From NCBI RefSeq assembly GCF_900129765.1, contig NZ_FQWU01000002.1:1488001-1552000 (forward strand): 64,000 nt of DNA, given 5' to 3'. This document shows, in pieces, positions 1-10,093 of this stretch. The notes beneath the pieces are model-generated. The model worked only from the letters and a program-made list of their open reading frames with translations, had not been told where the DNA came from and made no database searches. A program made the translations under genes and the position numbers. The first letter of the stretch is position 1; the number at the start of each line of letters is the position of its first letter. Source of the DNA: Massilia sp. CF038 (GTDB taxonomy: Bacteria > Pseudomonadota > Gammaproteobacteria > Burkholderiales > Burkholderiaceae_D).

Positions 1-1061
1 TTCTTGTCCACGCAGGCGGCAATCGCGCCAGCCAGCACGGCGTCGAAATTGGCCGGCAGGGCGCCGGTCATGCGGCGTTCCAGTTCAGCAGCTTCCGCTG
101 GATGCGCGACGCGGTAGGCGGCAAACTTGTCATTCCATGCTGCTTCCATGCTGGCGCCGGCAGCCTTGGCGTCCCAGGCGCTGTACACCTCGGCTGGGAT
201 CTCGAACGGCACCGAGGTCCACAGCAGGTGCTCGCGCACGGCCGCCACTTCCTTGTCGCCCAGCGCGGCGCCGTGCACCTTGTCGCCGCCTTGCAGGTTG
301 GGCGAACCCTTGCCAATGATGGTCTTGCAGCAGATCAGGGTTGGCTTGTCCGATGCCTTCGCTTGGGCAATGGCCGCGTCCACCGCCGCCACGTTGTGGC
401 CGTCGACCGCGCGGATCACGTTCCAGCCATAGGCTTCGAAGCGGGCCGGGGTGTCGTCGGTGAACCAGCCTTCCACCTTGCCATCGATCGAGATGCCATT
501 GTCATCGTACAGGGCAATCAGCTTGTTCAGTTTCAAGGTGCCAGCCAGGGCGCACACTTCGTGCGAAATCCCTTCCATCAGGCAGCCATCGCCCACGAAC
601 GCGTACGTATAGTGGTCAACCACGTCGAAACCAGGCTTGTTGAATTCGGCTGCCAGCAGGTATTCCGACAAGGCCATGCCCACTGCGTTGGCAATGCCCT
701 GGCCCAGCGGCCCGGTGGTCGTTTCCACGCCGGGGGTAATGTCCACTTCCGGATGGCCCGGGGTCTTGGAATGCATCTGGCGGAAGGCGCGGATGTCATC
801 CATGGTCAGGGCGTAGCCCGACAGGTGCAGCAGCGCGTAATGCAGCATCGAGCCATGCCCGTTCGAGAGCAGGAAACGGTCGCGGTTGATCCACTTCGGA
901 TTGGCCGGGTTGTGCTGGTAATGGCCGGCCCACAGCGCAACGGCGATCTCCGCCATCCCCATTGGCATGCCTGGGTGGCCAGAATTTGCCTGTTGAACAG
1001 CGTCCATTGCCAGTGCGCGGATTGCATTGGCCATCAGGGTGGTGGGGAGCGTAGGTTTCAT
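1..1061 (-). CDS. tkt: Transketolase, 5' part (gene runs off the left edge)
   Basis: Transketolase moves two-carbon ketol units between sugar phosphates in the non-oxidative pentose phosphate pathway, using thiamine diphosphate in the cytosol. The minus strand reads open from the ATG at 1061 to the edge, about 353 residues of a family that is usually about 660. The N terminus has the family signature ([13 protein letters not shown], then [14 protein letters not shown]). The thiamine-diphosphate GDG motif (GDGCLMEG) is near residue 156, followed by [10 protein letters not shown]. The ATG fits because homologues start about ten residues before ANAIRAL. The transketolase catalytic core is intact as far as it can be seen; the C-terminal half is outside the window. 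It is divergent from rsmE, with 145 bases between them. Confidence 0.96.
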   Translation of the reverse strand, partial: MKPTLPTTLMANAIRALAMDAVQQANSGHPGMPMGMAEIAVALWAGHYQHNPANPKWINRDRFLLSNGHGSMLHYALLHLSGYALTMDDIRAFRQMHSKTPGHPEVDITPGVETTTGPLGQGIANAVGMALSEYLLAAEFNKPGFDVVDHYTYAFVGDGCLMEGISHEVCALAGTLKLNKLIALYDDNGISIDGKVEGWFTDDTPARFEAYGWNVIRAVDGHNVAAVDAAIAQAKASDKPTLICCKTIIGKGSPNLQGGDKVHGAALGDKEVAAVREHLLWTSVPFEIPAEVYSAWDAKAAGASMEAAWNDKFAAYRVAHPAEAAELERRMTGALPANFDAVLAGAIAACVDK

Positions 1062-1206
1062 GGGTCGGTCAGCTTCGAGTCTGTGGATTGAGAATGCGGG
1101 CGGCGTTGCACATAGTACTGAGCCAACTATTTTACCAGACCAGAGGGCGCCGAATTAAAATGCGCAGCGTTCTTCGCCAACTTTTCCACTCTGTCACAGG
1201 ACCCGC

Positions 1207-1929
1207 ATGCCGCGCTTCTACTGCCCCCTGCCCTTGCTTGCCGGCGCCACCGTCGACTTGCCCGAGACGGTCGCCCACCATGTGCACGTGCTGCGCCTGC
1301 AGCCCGGTGATCCGCTGACCCTGTTCAATGGCGATGGCCATGCTTATCAGGCAGCGCTGGTGGCGCAGGACAAGCGGCGCGCCAGCGCGCGCGTGCAAGC
1401 GGTGCTGGCGGCCGACCTGGAACTGCCCTACGCCATCACGATTGCCCAGGCCTTGCCCGAGGCATCGAAAATGGACTGGATTGTGGAAAAAGCGGTGGAA
1501 CTCGGGGTCGCGGCCATCGTGCCCCTGGCCGCCCAGCGCTGCGTGGTGCGCCTCTCGGCCGAGCGCGCCGAGAAAAAAATGCTGCATTGGCAAGGAATTA
1601 TTGTGGCCGCCGCCGAACAGTGCGGACGCAACCGCCTGACCCGGCTGGCGCCCCCCGCAGCCTTCCAGGACTGGACAAATCAACATGATTTACACCGCCG
1701 GATTTTGCTCTCGCCGCGCGCCTCGCAAAGCCTTTCCAGCTGGGCCAAACACCAGCCGCCACAAGCCATTTCGCTGATGATCGGACCAGAAGGCGGCTTT
1801 ACTGAGCAGGAAGAAGAAATTGCGCTGGCGCGCGGTGCGCTGGCACTGGGCATGGGCACGCGCATTTTGCGCACCGAAACCGCCGCCCTGGCCGCCGTTG
1901 CTGGGCTAAACGCCCTATGGCAGAACTAG
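1207..1929 (+). CDS. rsmE: 16S rRNA (uracil-1498-N3)-methyltransferase RsmE
   Basis: RsmE methylates N3 of U1498 in 16S rRNA of the assembled 30S subunit, using SAM. The 240-residue protein has the usual family length. The N-terminal PUA-like part begins MPRFYCPLPL and includes HHVHVLRLQPGD. The C-terminal SPOUT/trefoil-knot part has the GPEGGFTEQEEE SAM-binding motif near residue 197 and ends in LGMGTRILRTETAA, which forms the knot in this family. An AGGA Shine-Dalgarno lies seven bases before the ATG. It stands alone, divergent from tkt. The 260 bases after it up to the TonB receptor hold no gene. Confidence 0.96.
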   Translation: MPRFYCPLPLLAGATVDLPETVAHHVHVLRLQPGDPLTLFNGDGHAYQAALVAQDKRRASARVQAVLAADLELPYAITIAQALPEASKMDWIVEKAVELGVAAIVPLAAQRCVVRLSAERAEKKMLHWQGIIVAAAEQCGRNRLTRLAPPAAFQDWTNQHDLHRRILLSPRASQSLSSWAKHQPPQAISLMIGPEGGFTEQEEEIALARGALALGMGTRILRTETAALAAVAGLNALWQN

Positions 1930-2189
1930 AACTGCAAGCGAGAAATATTTCATTTGGTTTACTCAACAAGTGTTGTTTGTTTGCTGAATTTGACCGGTGT
2001 CATTATTGACAGTCGGCTATCGGAAGTGGTCTCATGCATGGGTCCAAACGATCACGCAGCCTCGCCCATGAAGCAAGGAACGACATGTAAGTCCGTTGTA
2101 AAGACGTGATCACCGGTCGTTAAACATTCATTTTGTTTATTACCGCCTGACTAGATCAGCAGGCACATCACCAAAAAATTGGAGAATCC

Positions 2190-4724
2190 ATGCATCAACG
2201 TAAACAAATCGCCGTAGCAGTGGCGGTTGCCATCAGCTCGATGAGCGCCTACGCTCAAACCGCCGATACGACAACCGTTCAATCGGTTGAAGTGACCGGT
2301 TCGCGCATCAAGCGCGCTGCCGCCGAAGGCGCTCTGCCTGTTACGGTCGTCACGCGTGCGCAGCTGGAAGATTCGGGCGCTGTCACGATTGCTGAATTCA
2401 TCCGTAACTCGACCTTCTCGAGCGCCGGCCAACCACGTCCGCAATCGGGCTCCTCCGCACAATCCTTCGCTGGCGCCAACCTGCGCGGCCTGGGCTCGGA
2501 GCGTACCCTGGTTCTGGTTGACGGCCGTCGCGTTGCGAAGGCACCAAACCGCGGCGATGCAGCTGACATGAACTCGATCCCGATGGCCGCCGTTGAGCGC
2601 ATCGAGATCCTGACCGACGGCGCGTCGGCAGTGTACGGTTCTGAAGCAATCGGTGGTGTTATCAACATCATCCTGCGTAAAGATTTCGACGGCGTGTACT
2701 ACTCGGTCGGCCGCACCAAAACCAACATCGACGGTGGCGATCGCGAAGAAGCGTCGGCAATGATCGGTATGACCGGCGAAAAAGGCCGTATCATCGCCGG
2801 TATGTCCAAGACCAAGCGCGACATCATCTTCGTGCGCGACTATCCATGGGGCGCAGCGCAAGGCGCGTCCGTGTTTGCCAACACCTGGTACGCAGCGACC
2901 TCGGACGGCGAAGGCGGTTTCCTGCCAGTGGCAACCCAGGGTGGCTTCCGCGGCAACGCCGGTGCTTGTAACGACCCAGGCCGTGGCTTCTACATCCCAG
3001 CTGGCCAGACCCGCTGCCGTTACGACTTCAACCTGGTTGCCGCTGACGAAGCTGCAACTGGCGCGACCTCGATCTACGCTCGTGGCGAATACAAGATCGG
3101 CGCTGATTTCAACGCGTACGTGACGATGTCGAACACCAACAACACCTCGTTCGGCCGCTACGCTCCAGTACCGGATTACATCGAAGTGCAAGCCAACGCA
3201 CCAGGCAACACCTCGACCACCCCAGGTCAGCGCGTGTTCCTGGCGCACCGCTTTGCCGCTGCCGGCAACCGCGACACCTCGACCGACGGCAACCTGCTCG
3301 ACATGTCCCTGGGCGTGCAAGGCACCGCAGGCGGCTTCGACATCGACGCTGGCGTTCGCAAGACCAAGTCGCACCTGGTGGAAACCGGCCGTGGCTTCGT
3401 CGTCAAAGGTCTGGCAACGACCGCCATCAACAATGGCGTGTACCGTACCGATGATCCGTTCCTGAACTCGGACACCGTCCTGAAATCGATCACCACCACC
3501 ACTGGCCGTGATTCGCTGTTCCAGTCGACCGAATTCTACGCAAGCGCAACCCACGACGTGTTCTCGATGGCTGGCGGCATGAGCCGTATCTACGCCTCGC
3601 TGGAACACCGCAAGGAAGTGTACTCGGACTTGTACGACTCGCTGTCGGAAGCTGGCGAAGTGCTCGGTTCGTCGGGTAGCTCGGCAGGCGGCAGCCGCAA
3701 GGTTGACGCAGCATCGGTCGAGTGGCTGTTCCCAATCACCAAGACCCTGGAAGCGAACTTGGCTGCACGTTTCGAGAAATACTCGGACTACGGCAACGAC
3801 TTCTCGCCAAAAGCATCGCTGCGTTGGGCACCTACCCGTGCTCTGACCCTGCGCGCATCGGTGGGCCGCGGCTTCCGCGCTCCAACCCTGCCGGACATCA
3901 CCGCCAAGCCAGCCTTCTCGGCTGACGATATCGTCGACCTGCGTCACTGCCTGGCCGATGGTGGCTTCACTGCTGCCCAGTGCGCAAGCCAGGCATTCCA
4001 GATCCAGGCTCTGCGTATTTCGAACCCGAACCTGGGCTCGGAAAAATCGAAGCAGTTCAGCTTCGGTGGCGCATTCGACGTGAACCAGTCGTTCACCGTC
4101 AAGGCTGACTACTGGAACACCGAAATCACCGACGTGATCTCCTTCGTTAGCGCGCAGGAAATCGTTGACCGTGACAACGGCGACGTTGCCAACCCAATCC
4201 CGAACGGCCTGTCGATCACCCGTGATCCAGCCACCGGCGCTATCTTGAAGATCGTCGCTGGTTCGACCAACGAAGGCTTGCTCAAGTATTCGGGCGTGGA
4301 CGTCGGCGCGACCTTCACCCACAAGTACGCCAACGCTGGTAAGTTCAAGCATGATCTGACCTGGTCGCACGCGTTCAAGTCGGAAGTGAACGGCACCGAA
4401 AACAATGGCACCTTCGGTTCGCCGAAGAACCGCGTCTCGCTGAACAACAGCTGGGGCCTGGGCATGGTTGACGTTGCATGGAACGTGAATGCAATCGGCA
4501 AAAACGGCGACAAGGAAGACCTGTATGTGTCGACCTACACCACCCACGATCTGCAAGCAACCGTGTCCCCAGGTTTCATCAAGGGCATGAAGCTGAGCGT
4601 TGGTCTGGTGAACGCCTTCAACAAGCAGCCACAACTGGTGTCGAACACCTCGAAGCCTTTCAACTACGACCTGTACGATGCGTACGGCCGTCAGGCTTAC
4701 TTCCGTCTGGAACAGAAGTTCTAA
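2190..4724 (+). CDS. TonB-dependent outer-membrane receptor
   Basis: An 844-residue outer-membrane active transporter, energised by TonB-ExbBD; the substrate is not evident. A signal peptide (residues 1-22, ending SAYAQ) is followed by VEVTGSRIKR. The plug domain (about 40-165) includes RGLGSERTLVLVDGRR and the VERIEILTDGASAVYG hallmark. The rest is a beta-barrel ending with the aromatic signature YFRLEQKF. GGAG lies just before the ATG. Codon use differs from neighbours: Pro is mostly CCA/CCG and Ala often GCT/GCA, as also seen in fpr, which suggests strong expression rather than transfer. A strong terminator follows. The downstream exported S9 peptidase suggests peptide uptake, but that is only inference. 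Confidence 0.93.
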   Translation: MHQRKQIAVAVAVAISSMSAYAQTADTTTVQSVEVTGSRIKRAAAEGALPVTVVTRAQLEDSGAVTIAEFIRNSTFSSAGQPRPQSGSSAQSFAGANLRGLGSERTLVLVDGRRVAKAPNRGDAADMNSIPMAAVERIEILTDGASAVYGSEAIGGVINIILRKDFDGVYYSVGRTKTNIDGGDREEASAMIGMTGEKGRIIAGMSKTKRDIIFVRDYPWGAAQGASVFANTWYAATSDGEGGFLPVATQGGFRGNAGACNDPGRGFYIPAGQTRCRYDFNLVAADEAATGATSIYARGEYKIGADFNAYVTMSNTNNTSFGRYAPVPDYIEVQANAPGNTSTTPGQRVFLAHRFAAAGNRDTSTDGNLLDMSLGVQGTAGGFDIDAGVRKTKSHLVETGRGFVVKGLATTAINNGVYRTDDPFLNSDTVLKSITTTTGRDSLFQSTEFYASATHDVFSMAGGMSRIYASLEHRKEVYSDLYDSLSEAGEVLGSSGSSAGGSRKVDAASVEWLFPITKTLEANLAARFEKYSDYGNDFSPKASLRWAPTRALTLRASVGRGFRAPTLPDITAKPAFSADDIVDLRHCLADGGFTAAQCASQAFQIQALRISNPNLGSEKSKQFSFGGAFDVNQSFTVKADYWNTEITDVISFVSAQEIVDRDNGDVANPIPNGLSITRDPATGAILKIVAGSTNEGLLKYSGVDVGATFTHKYANAGKFKHDLTWSHAFKSEVNGTENNGTFGSPKNRVSLNNSWGLGMVDVAWNVNAIGKNGDKEDLYVSTYTTHDLQATVSPGFIKGMKLSVGLVNAFNKQPQLVSNTSKPFNYDLYDAYGRQAYFRLEQKF

Positions 4725-4776
4725 ATCGGGTGTGATGACCTGAAGGGGCACGCCTGGCGCACCCCTGTTTGATCGA

Positions 4777-4807
4777 GCCGCAGCGATGTTTTCGCTGCGG
4801 CTTTTTT
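4777..4807 (+). terminator. Rho-independent terminator of the TonB receptor gene
   Basis: A perfect 10-bp stem (GCCGCAGCGA / TCGCTGCGGC) with a five-base loop is followed by six T residues. It lies 52 bases after the receptor stop codon. It also argues against any longer 5' start of the next gene. Confidence 0.93.
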
Positions 4808-4837
4808 CTTGTCCCTCCCACTTTGCCAAGACCTCCC

Positions 4838-6859
4838 ATGCCGCCCATTTCCGTCTTGCGCCCTGCCCTGCGCCTGCTTGCTGTCCTTGCGCTCATGCTG
4901 GGCCAGCCGCTGCACGCAGCCCCCGCACCGATTCCCGTGCAGGACTTTTTCCGCCACGCGGCCGCATCCGGACCGCGTCTGTCGCCCTCCGGCACCAAGC
5001 TGGCGCTGCTGATCCCGAGCGAAAACGGCCGCTATGCGCTGGCCATCGCCGACGTCGCCACTCCCACCCGTTTTGTCGGGATTGCCCGCTTTGACGACGC
5101 CGATGTGGCCAGCTTTGGCTGGATCAATGACGAGCGTCTGTGGTTTGACGCCACTGATTTGCAAGTCGAAGGCGGCGAGCAGCTGGCCAACGGCCTGTTT
5201 GCCGTCAATGTCGACGGCAGCGGCTTCGTCAAGCTGATCACCCGCCGCAGCGAACGCCAGCTCGGCCAAGGCGCCGAGCGCGACATTCTGCCGGGCGACC
5301 GCAACACGTTTTACGGCGTCTTCAATGATGGCTCCGACGACGTCATCGTGCAGCACTACGAATGGGTGTCCGACGATGCGCCACCAGACAGCACCCTGCT
5401 GCGCCTGAACACCAGAACGCGCACCAGCAAGACGTTCACGCCAGTGGGCGCCCCCGATGGCGTGCGCAGCTGGCTGCTGGACCGCCAGCGCCAGCCGCGC
5501 GTGACCGTCAGCAACGACAGCAAGAGCGGGGTGATGGTGCACTGGCGCGACCCCGCCACCAACCAGTGGAAAAAACTGGCCAGCTACGACGCCGTCACGC
5601 CGGACAGCACGGCGTTTTCCCCGCTTGCCATTGACGCTGACGGGCAACTGTACGTCACCGCCATCGACCCGGCCAGCAGCGCCGGCGCGCGCACTGCCGC
5701 CCTGTTTCGCTATGCCCCGCAGACCGGCAAGATCAGCGACAAGCCCCTGCTCAGCCTGAAGGGCTTCGACTTTGAAGGCAATCTGCACATCGACCCCGAC
5801 AGCGGCAAGACGCTGGGGGTGACCTACCGCAGCGATGCCAGCGGCGCGGTCTGGTTCGACCCGCGCATGAAGGCCGACCAGGAAGCGGTCGACAAGCTGT
5901 TGCCCGGCACCGTCAACGTTCTCAGCTGCAACCGCTGCGTCACCACCAAGCACGTGGTGGTGAACGCCAGCTCCGACCGCCAGAGTCCGGTCTACTTCCT
6001 GTATGAGCGCGCCAGCGGCAAACTGACGCTGATTGCCTCCAGCCGTCCCTGGCTCGACTCGGCCCGCATGGCCGAACAGGATTTCGTGCGCATCAAGGCG
6101 CGCGACGGCCTGGAGTTTCCCGCCCTGATCACGCGCCCTCAGGGCAAGGGCCCCTTCCCCACGGTGGTGCTGGTGCATGGCGGCCCCTACGTGCGCGGCG
6201 AAGCGTGGGGATTTGCCCCCGATACCCAGTTCCTCGCTTCGCGCGGCTATCTGGTGATTCAACCCGAATATCGTGGCAGTACCGGCTACGGCGATACCCT
6301 GTTCAAGGCCGGCTGGCGCCAGTGGGGCCTGGCCATGCAAGATGACATTACCGACGCCACCCAATGGGCCATCAGCACCGGCCTGGCCGATGCCAGGCGG
6401 ATTGCGATTGCCGGCGCCAGCTACGGCGGCTACGCCACCATGATGGGCCTGGTCAAGGAGCCGGCACTGTACAAGGCGGGCATCAACTGGGTGGGCGTCA
6501 CCGATATCGGCCTGATGTACGACATCGGCTGGAGCGATTTCATGGGCGACAAATGGATGCAATACAGCATGCCGCGCATGATTGGCGACCCCGACAAGGA
6601 TGCCGCCCAGCTGCGTGCCACCTCGCCGCTGCAGCAGGCAGCCCGCATCAAGCAGCCAGTGTTAATGGCGTATGGCGAGGAAGATACGCGCGTACCCATG
6701 CCGCACGGCACCAAAATGCGGGACGCGCTCAAGCGAGCCGGCAACACCAATGTTGAATGGGTCACCTACCCAGGTGAAGGCCATGGCTGGATGCTGGTCA
6801 AAAACAATGTAGACTTCTGGACGCGCGTGGAAAATTTCCTCGCCAAGAACTTGAAATAG
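4838..6859 (+). CDS. S9 family prolyl oligopeptidase, exported
   Basis: A serine peptidase of the prolyl oligopeptidase/acylaminoacyl-peptidase group, 673 residues from the ATG chosen here. An open frame exists back to 4769, but it overlaps the terminator; starting at 4838 gives a proper signal peptide (MPPISVLRPALRLL to HAAPAP). The N-terminal half is a beta-propeller. The alpha/beta-hydrolase half has VLVHGGPYVRG, the nucleophile in GASYGGYA (Ser528), Asp616 in GEEDTRVP and His649 in PGEGHGW. All three catalytic residues are present. Export to the periplasm or outside is predicted. It probably breaks down peptides, possibly together with the receptor upstream. Confidence 0.93.
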   Translation: MPPISVLRPALRLLAVLALMLGQPLHAAPAPIPVQDFFRHAAASGPRLSPSGTKLALLIPSENGRYALAIADVATPTRFVGIARFDDADVASFGWINDERLWFDATDLQVEGGEQLANGLFAVNVDGSGFVKLITRRSERQLGQGAERDILPGDRNTFYGVFNDGSDDVIVQHYEWVSDDAPPDSTLLRLNTRTRTSKTFTPVGAPDGVRSWLLDRQRQPRVTVSNDSKSGVMVHWRDPATNQWKKLASYDAVTPDSTAFSPLAIDADGQLYVTAIDPASSAGARTAALFRYAPQTGKISDKPLLSLKGFDFEGNLHIDPDSGKTLGVTYRSDASGAVWFDPRMKADQEAVDKLLPGTVNVLSCNRCVTTKHVVVNASSDRQSPVYFLYERASGKLTLIASSRPWLDSARMAEQDFVRIKARDGLEFPALITRPQGKGPFPTVVLVHGGPYVRGEAWGFAPDTQFLASRGYLVIQPEYRGSTGYGDTLFKAGWRQWGLAMQDDITDATQWAISTGLADARRIAIAGASYGGYATMMGLVKEPALYKAGINWVGVTDIGLMYDIGWSDFMGDKWMQYSMPRMIGDPDKDAAQLRATSPLQQAARIKQPVLMAYGEEDTRVPMPHGTKMRDALKRAGNTNVEWVTYPGEGHGWMLVKNNVDFWTRVENFLAKNLK

Positions 6860-6933
6860 CCGTACCGCGGTCCCGCCGGGCGATCCCTGGCGGGCCTGTC
6901 CCACCACTTCCGTTTGAACAAGGACGAATAACA

Positions 6934-7641
6934 ATGAAGACAACCCTCCATCGCCTGAGCGCCGTGCTGATCGCAGCGGCATTATCGACGACCGCCAGCG
7001 TCACCCTGGCCCAGAGCGCCAAGCCTGCTGCCAAGAGCGCCAAGGCAGGCAAGGACAAGCTGCAGACCAAGGAAGAGCTGCGCGCTTGCATGCTGCTGCG
7101 CGAAGACAACCTGGCACGCGCGGCCGACCTGGAAAAGCGCAACGAGGAAAGCCTGAAGAAAAAAGCACTGCTGGCCCAGTCGCCGGAAACCGGCGTGGCC
7201 GCAGCCAAGGCCGAGGTCGAAGTCAAACTGGCCGAAGTCCGGGCCGCCGACGCCCTGGTCAAGGAAAACAGCGAAGCCGTTGCCAGCTGGAACGAGCGGA
7301 TGGCCGATTTCGAAAAGAATTCGAAGGATATGCGCAATGCCGACCGCCGCCGCCAGGTACTCAAGGATGAGCGCTATGCGCTCAAGGCCAAGGATGAAAA
7401 ACTGGTGGCCGACCGCGCGCTGAAGGTGACCGCCTATGAAGCATCGGTGGCGGCCGCCAATGAAAAAATCGCGAACGGCGGGCGTGCGGCCGAAGAGTGG
7501 AACAAGAACAATGATGCGCTGGCCGACGAGCAAGACCGCCTGAGCGACGCGCGTGACAAGTGGCACGCCGAATGCGCCAACCGCCGCTTCATCGACACCG
7601 ACGAGGCGGAAATCAAGAAAGAAATGAAGGCGCGCAAGTGA
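6934..7641 (+). CDS. Exported coiled-coil protein of unknown function
   Basis: A 235-residue protein with a clear signal peptide (MKTTLHRLSAVLIAAALSTT to TLAQSA) and AAGGACG before the ATG. The mature part is highly charged and alanine-rich, with heptad-like runs between about residues 45 and 200 (LARAADLEKRNEES, AKAEVEVKLAEVRAAD), so a long coiled coil is likely. A single CANRRF near the end carries one of only two cysteines. No known domain is recognised. It overlaps the next gene by four bases (GTGA), so the two are probably translated together. Role unknown; periplasmic location inferred. Confidence 0.85.
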   Translation: MKTTLHRLSAVLIAAALSTTASVTLAQSAKPAAKSAKAGKDKLQTKEELRACMLLREDNLARAADLEKRNEESLKKKALLAQSPETGVAAAKAEVEVKLAEVRAADALVKENSEAVASWNERMADFEKNSKDMRNADRRRQVLKDERYALKAKDEKLVADRALKVTAYEASVAAANEKIANGGRAAEEWNKNNDALADEQDRLSDARDKWHAECANRRFIDTDEAEIKKEMKARK

Positions 7642-9008
7642 AATCTGGCCCTATCCTGACCGTGCCACCGACGGTGGCCGAAGTAATCAGCAAGGCGCGC
7701 GCCCTGATGGCGGAATCGCAGGCGATCTCTGCCGAGGCAATCCTGCGTCCGCTGGTGGCCAAGTATCCCGACTGTGTGGAAGCGTGGATGCTGCTGGCCG
7801 ACCTGGCGGAGCAGCGCGGCGATGACGACCGGGCCCGCGCTTGCCTGGCCAGCGCCCAGGCCCAGGCGCCGCGCAGCGAAGCGCTGGCCATCAATATCGC
7901 CCAGGCCCAGCTCGAAGCGGGCAAACTCGGTGACGCGGTCGAGACGCTGGCGCGCCTGCTGGCCGAGCTGCCCCTGAGCGTGCTGGGCTGGGTGATGCTG
8001 GGCGACGTGCTGCAGCTGGGCGGCTTGCCTGCGCTGGCAGCCACGGCGCGCTACGAGGGCATCACCCGCGGTCAGTCGCTGGGCTTGATGGTGAACATGG
8101 AAACCACCCCCGAGCCCCTCCGTCCCGTGATCGAGCAACTGATTGCCAGCATCAACGAGGAAAAGTTTGCCCGCCTCGGCCAAGCCTTTGCCCGCATGCG
8201 CGAGCAACTCGGCGCCAGTGCCATCACGCGCGTGGAGCACGCCATTGCCGCCTACCTGGGCCAGGTCAACGACGGCCCGGCCAGTGTGCACCAGCGTCCC
8301 AAGTTCCTGTTCTTCCCCGGCCTGCCCGAGGGTCCATACCACGATCCTTATCTGCACCCCTGGGCCAGGCAACTCGACCAGGGCTACGATGCCATCCGCG
8401 CCGAAGCGCTGGCCGTGCTGGGCCAGAACGAGGGCGTGGAAAACTTCCTGTCCTTCCAGCCTGGCCAGAGCAAGGCCGGTTACCTGGGCGGGGACGGCAG
8501 CAATCCGTCCTGGGATGCGTTCTTTTTCTACCGCCACGGCCAGCGCAACGATGCCAACCATCTGCGCTGTCCCGCCACTTCCAGCGTGCTCAAGAGTATC
8601 GAGCTGTGCGAGGTGGAAGGCCAGGCGCCCGAGATCTGCTACTCGATCCTGCAGCCCGGCACCCACATCATGCCGCACCACGGCGTGACCAACACGCGCC
8701 TGGTGATGCACCTGCCCTTGCTGGTGCCAGCCGACTGCGCGCTGCATGTGCACGGCGCCGACCCGCATGTGTGGAAAGAGCGCGAGCTGGTGATGTTTGA
8801 CGACACCTTCAAGCACGAAGCGTGGAACAAGTCGCAGCATACGCGCGTGGTGCTGTTGATGGATTGCTGGAATCCGCATCTGACGGCGGCCGAGCGGGTG
8901 GCCACGCGCCACCTGACCGAGACCATTGCCACCTACGAAAACTTCCCGCTGGAAGACTTGGGCAAGATCGCGCAGCAATTGCGCGGCGCCACGCCGGTCC
9001 CGGCGTAA
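7638..9008 (+). CDS. TPR-containing aspartyl/asparaginyl beta-hydroxylase-like protein
   Basis: A 456-residue protein starting at a GTG that overlaps the previous stop codon; an upstream in-frame start at 7560 would lie wholly inside that gene and is less likely. Residues about 1-140 form TPR-like helical repeats (AWMLLADLAEQRGDDDRA). The C-terminal part matches the aspartyl/asparaginyl hydroxylase family, 2-oxoglutarate/Fe(II) oxygenases. It contains ILQPGTHIMPHHGVTN with the first His iron ligand, RLVMHLPL, and FDDTFKHEAWN with the second His. In this family the enzyme hydroxylates Asp/Asn in proteins; some members act on lipid A. The substrate here is unknown. No signal peptide is seen. 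Confidence 0.88.
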   Translation: MKSGPILTVPPTVAEVISKARALMAESQAISAEAILRPLVAKYPDCVEAWMLLADLAEQRGDDDRARACLASAQAQAPRSEALAINIAQAQLEAGKLGDAVETLARLLAELPLSVLGWVMLGDVLQLGGLPALAATARYEGITRGQSLGLMVNMETTPEPLRPVIEQLIASINEEKFARLGQAFARMREQLGASAITRVEHAIAAYLGQVNDGPASVHQRPKFLFFPGLPEGPYHDPYLHPWARQLDQGYDAIRAEALAVLGQNEGVENFLSFQPGQSKAGYLGGDGSNPSWDAFFFYRHGQRNDANHLRCPATSSVLKSIELCEVEGQAPEICYSILQPGTHIMPHHGVTNTRLVMHLPLLVPADCALHVHGADPHVWKERELVMFDDTFKHEAWNKSQHTRVVLLMDCWNPHLTAAERVATRHLTETIATYENFPLEDLGKIAQQLRGATPVPA

Positions 9009-9039
9009 GGCTAGGCCGCGCTGCGGCGTGCACCTGGGT

Positions 9040-10032
9040 TCAGGTGTGCGCCGCCGCGCGCTGCACGCTGATGGCCCAGCCCATCAGCACGTCCTGCTCC
9101 AGGATGGGCGCCAGCGCCAGCGTGCCCTCGGCGCCCGCCAGCGTGCGTCCCAACTGCGCCGCAGCGTCCGCATCGAGCGCGTAATCACGCAATTCCGCCA
9201 AGCGCAGGGCGGCGTCGGCCAGCTGCGCGCGCAGTGCCGCCAGCGCCGCTTGCGCACTGGCAGCGCCGTCGCGCATGGCCATGTTCAGAATGGTCGCCAG
9301 CGCCTGCCGTACTTCCACCAGCACGTCCGGACAATTGCTGCCTGCCGCTTGCGCTGCCAGTGCATCTTGCAGAGTATTGAAACGCTCGCGCACTGCCTGC
9401 GCTGCCGTATCCTGCGCCAGCGCCGCCCGTCCCTGCTCGGTGGCGGCGCGCGCCACCGGCCCGATCATCCCCAGGGCGGTGTCAAGCATGCCTTCGGGCG
9501 CGGTCAGCCAATCGAGGTGGGCCAGTTCGGTATGGGCCAGTTGCACTGGCCGCGCCTCGGCATGGTGGCACACCAGGCGCACCTGCCCATCCGGCTTGCA
9601 CACACGCAGCAATTCCGGCACCGTGCGCGCCAGGTCGGTGTATTCGAGCCCGTACTGGCTGATCACCATGTCAACACTGGCGTCGGCAAATGGCAGCGCT
9701 TCGGCGGCCTGCTGGCCGTGAAAGCGCAGCTGCGCGCGCCGTGCCGGCGGCAGCGCATCGAACCAGGCCGGCGCCAGCGTGGCCAGGTCAATGGCGTCGC
9801 AGGCAATCTGCCCTTGCGGATCAAAGTCAACCAGCAACTGCGGCAGTGCGCCATTGCCGGTGGCAATGTCGAGCACGCGTGCGCCGGGCGCCAGCGTGGC
9901 AAAAGCGCCGCGCCAGAATTGCGCCAGCGCGCCTTCATAGCGGCTGCCAAAGCTGCCGCCGCAAGAATGGGTGGCGCCCTGCGACCAATAGCGGGTCCAG
10001 ACCGCGCGCCGCTCGTCCAGTGCTTGTTCCAT
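9040..10032 (-). CDS. Class I SAM-dependent methyltransferase
   Basis: A 330-residue predicted methyltransferase. The SAM-binding motif I is VLDIATGNGALP near residue 50, followed by an acidic residue (LLVDFDPQGQIACDAIDLA) and motif II/post-I FADASVDMVISQYGLEY. The C-terminal half (about 190-330) is an alanine-rich helical region without a known domain. I chose the ATG at 10032, which has AAGGA seven bases upstream, over one at 10053. The gene is convergent with the hydroxylase gene (31 bases apart). The substrate cannot be told from the sequence. Confidence 0.86.
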   Translation of the reverse strand: MEQALDERRAVWTRYWSQGATHSCGGSFGSRYEGALAQFWRGAFATLAPGARVLDIATGNGALPQLLVDFDPQGQIACDAIDLATLAPAWFDALPPARRAQLRFHGQQAAEALPFADASVDMVISQYGLEYTDLARTVPELLRVCKPDGQVRLVCHHAEARPVQLAHTELAHLDWLTAPEGMLDTALGMIGPVARAATEQGRAALAQDTAAQAVRERFNTLQDALAAQAAGSNCPDVLVEVRQALATILNMAMRDGAASAQAALAALRAQLADAALRLAELRDYALDADAAAQLGRTLAGAEGTLALAPILEQDVLMGWAISVQRAAAHT

Positions 10033-10093
10033 AGGGGATCCTTGCCAAAGCATGAGGCCGTCAGTATCTCCGCCACCTGCCGCGCGGTCAACG

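Noticed and set aside
2151-4829. 892-residue open frame opposite the first TonB receptor
   Set aside because: It mirrors the receptor gene codon for codon, has no ribosome-binding site and no recognisable domain; it is a shadow caused by high GC at third positions.
4721-6562. 613-residue open frame opposite the S9 peptidase
   Set aside because: Low-complexity Gly/Ala/His composition and full overlap with a gene whose catalytic triad is intact.
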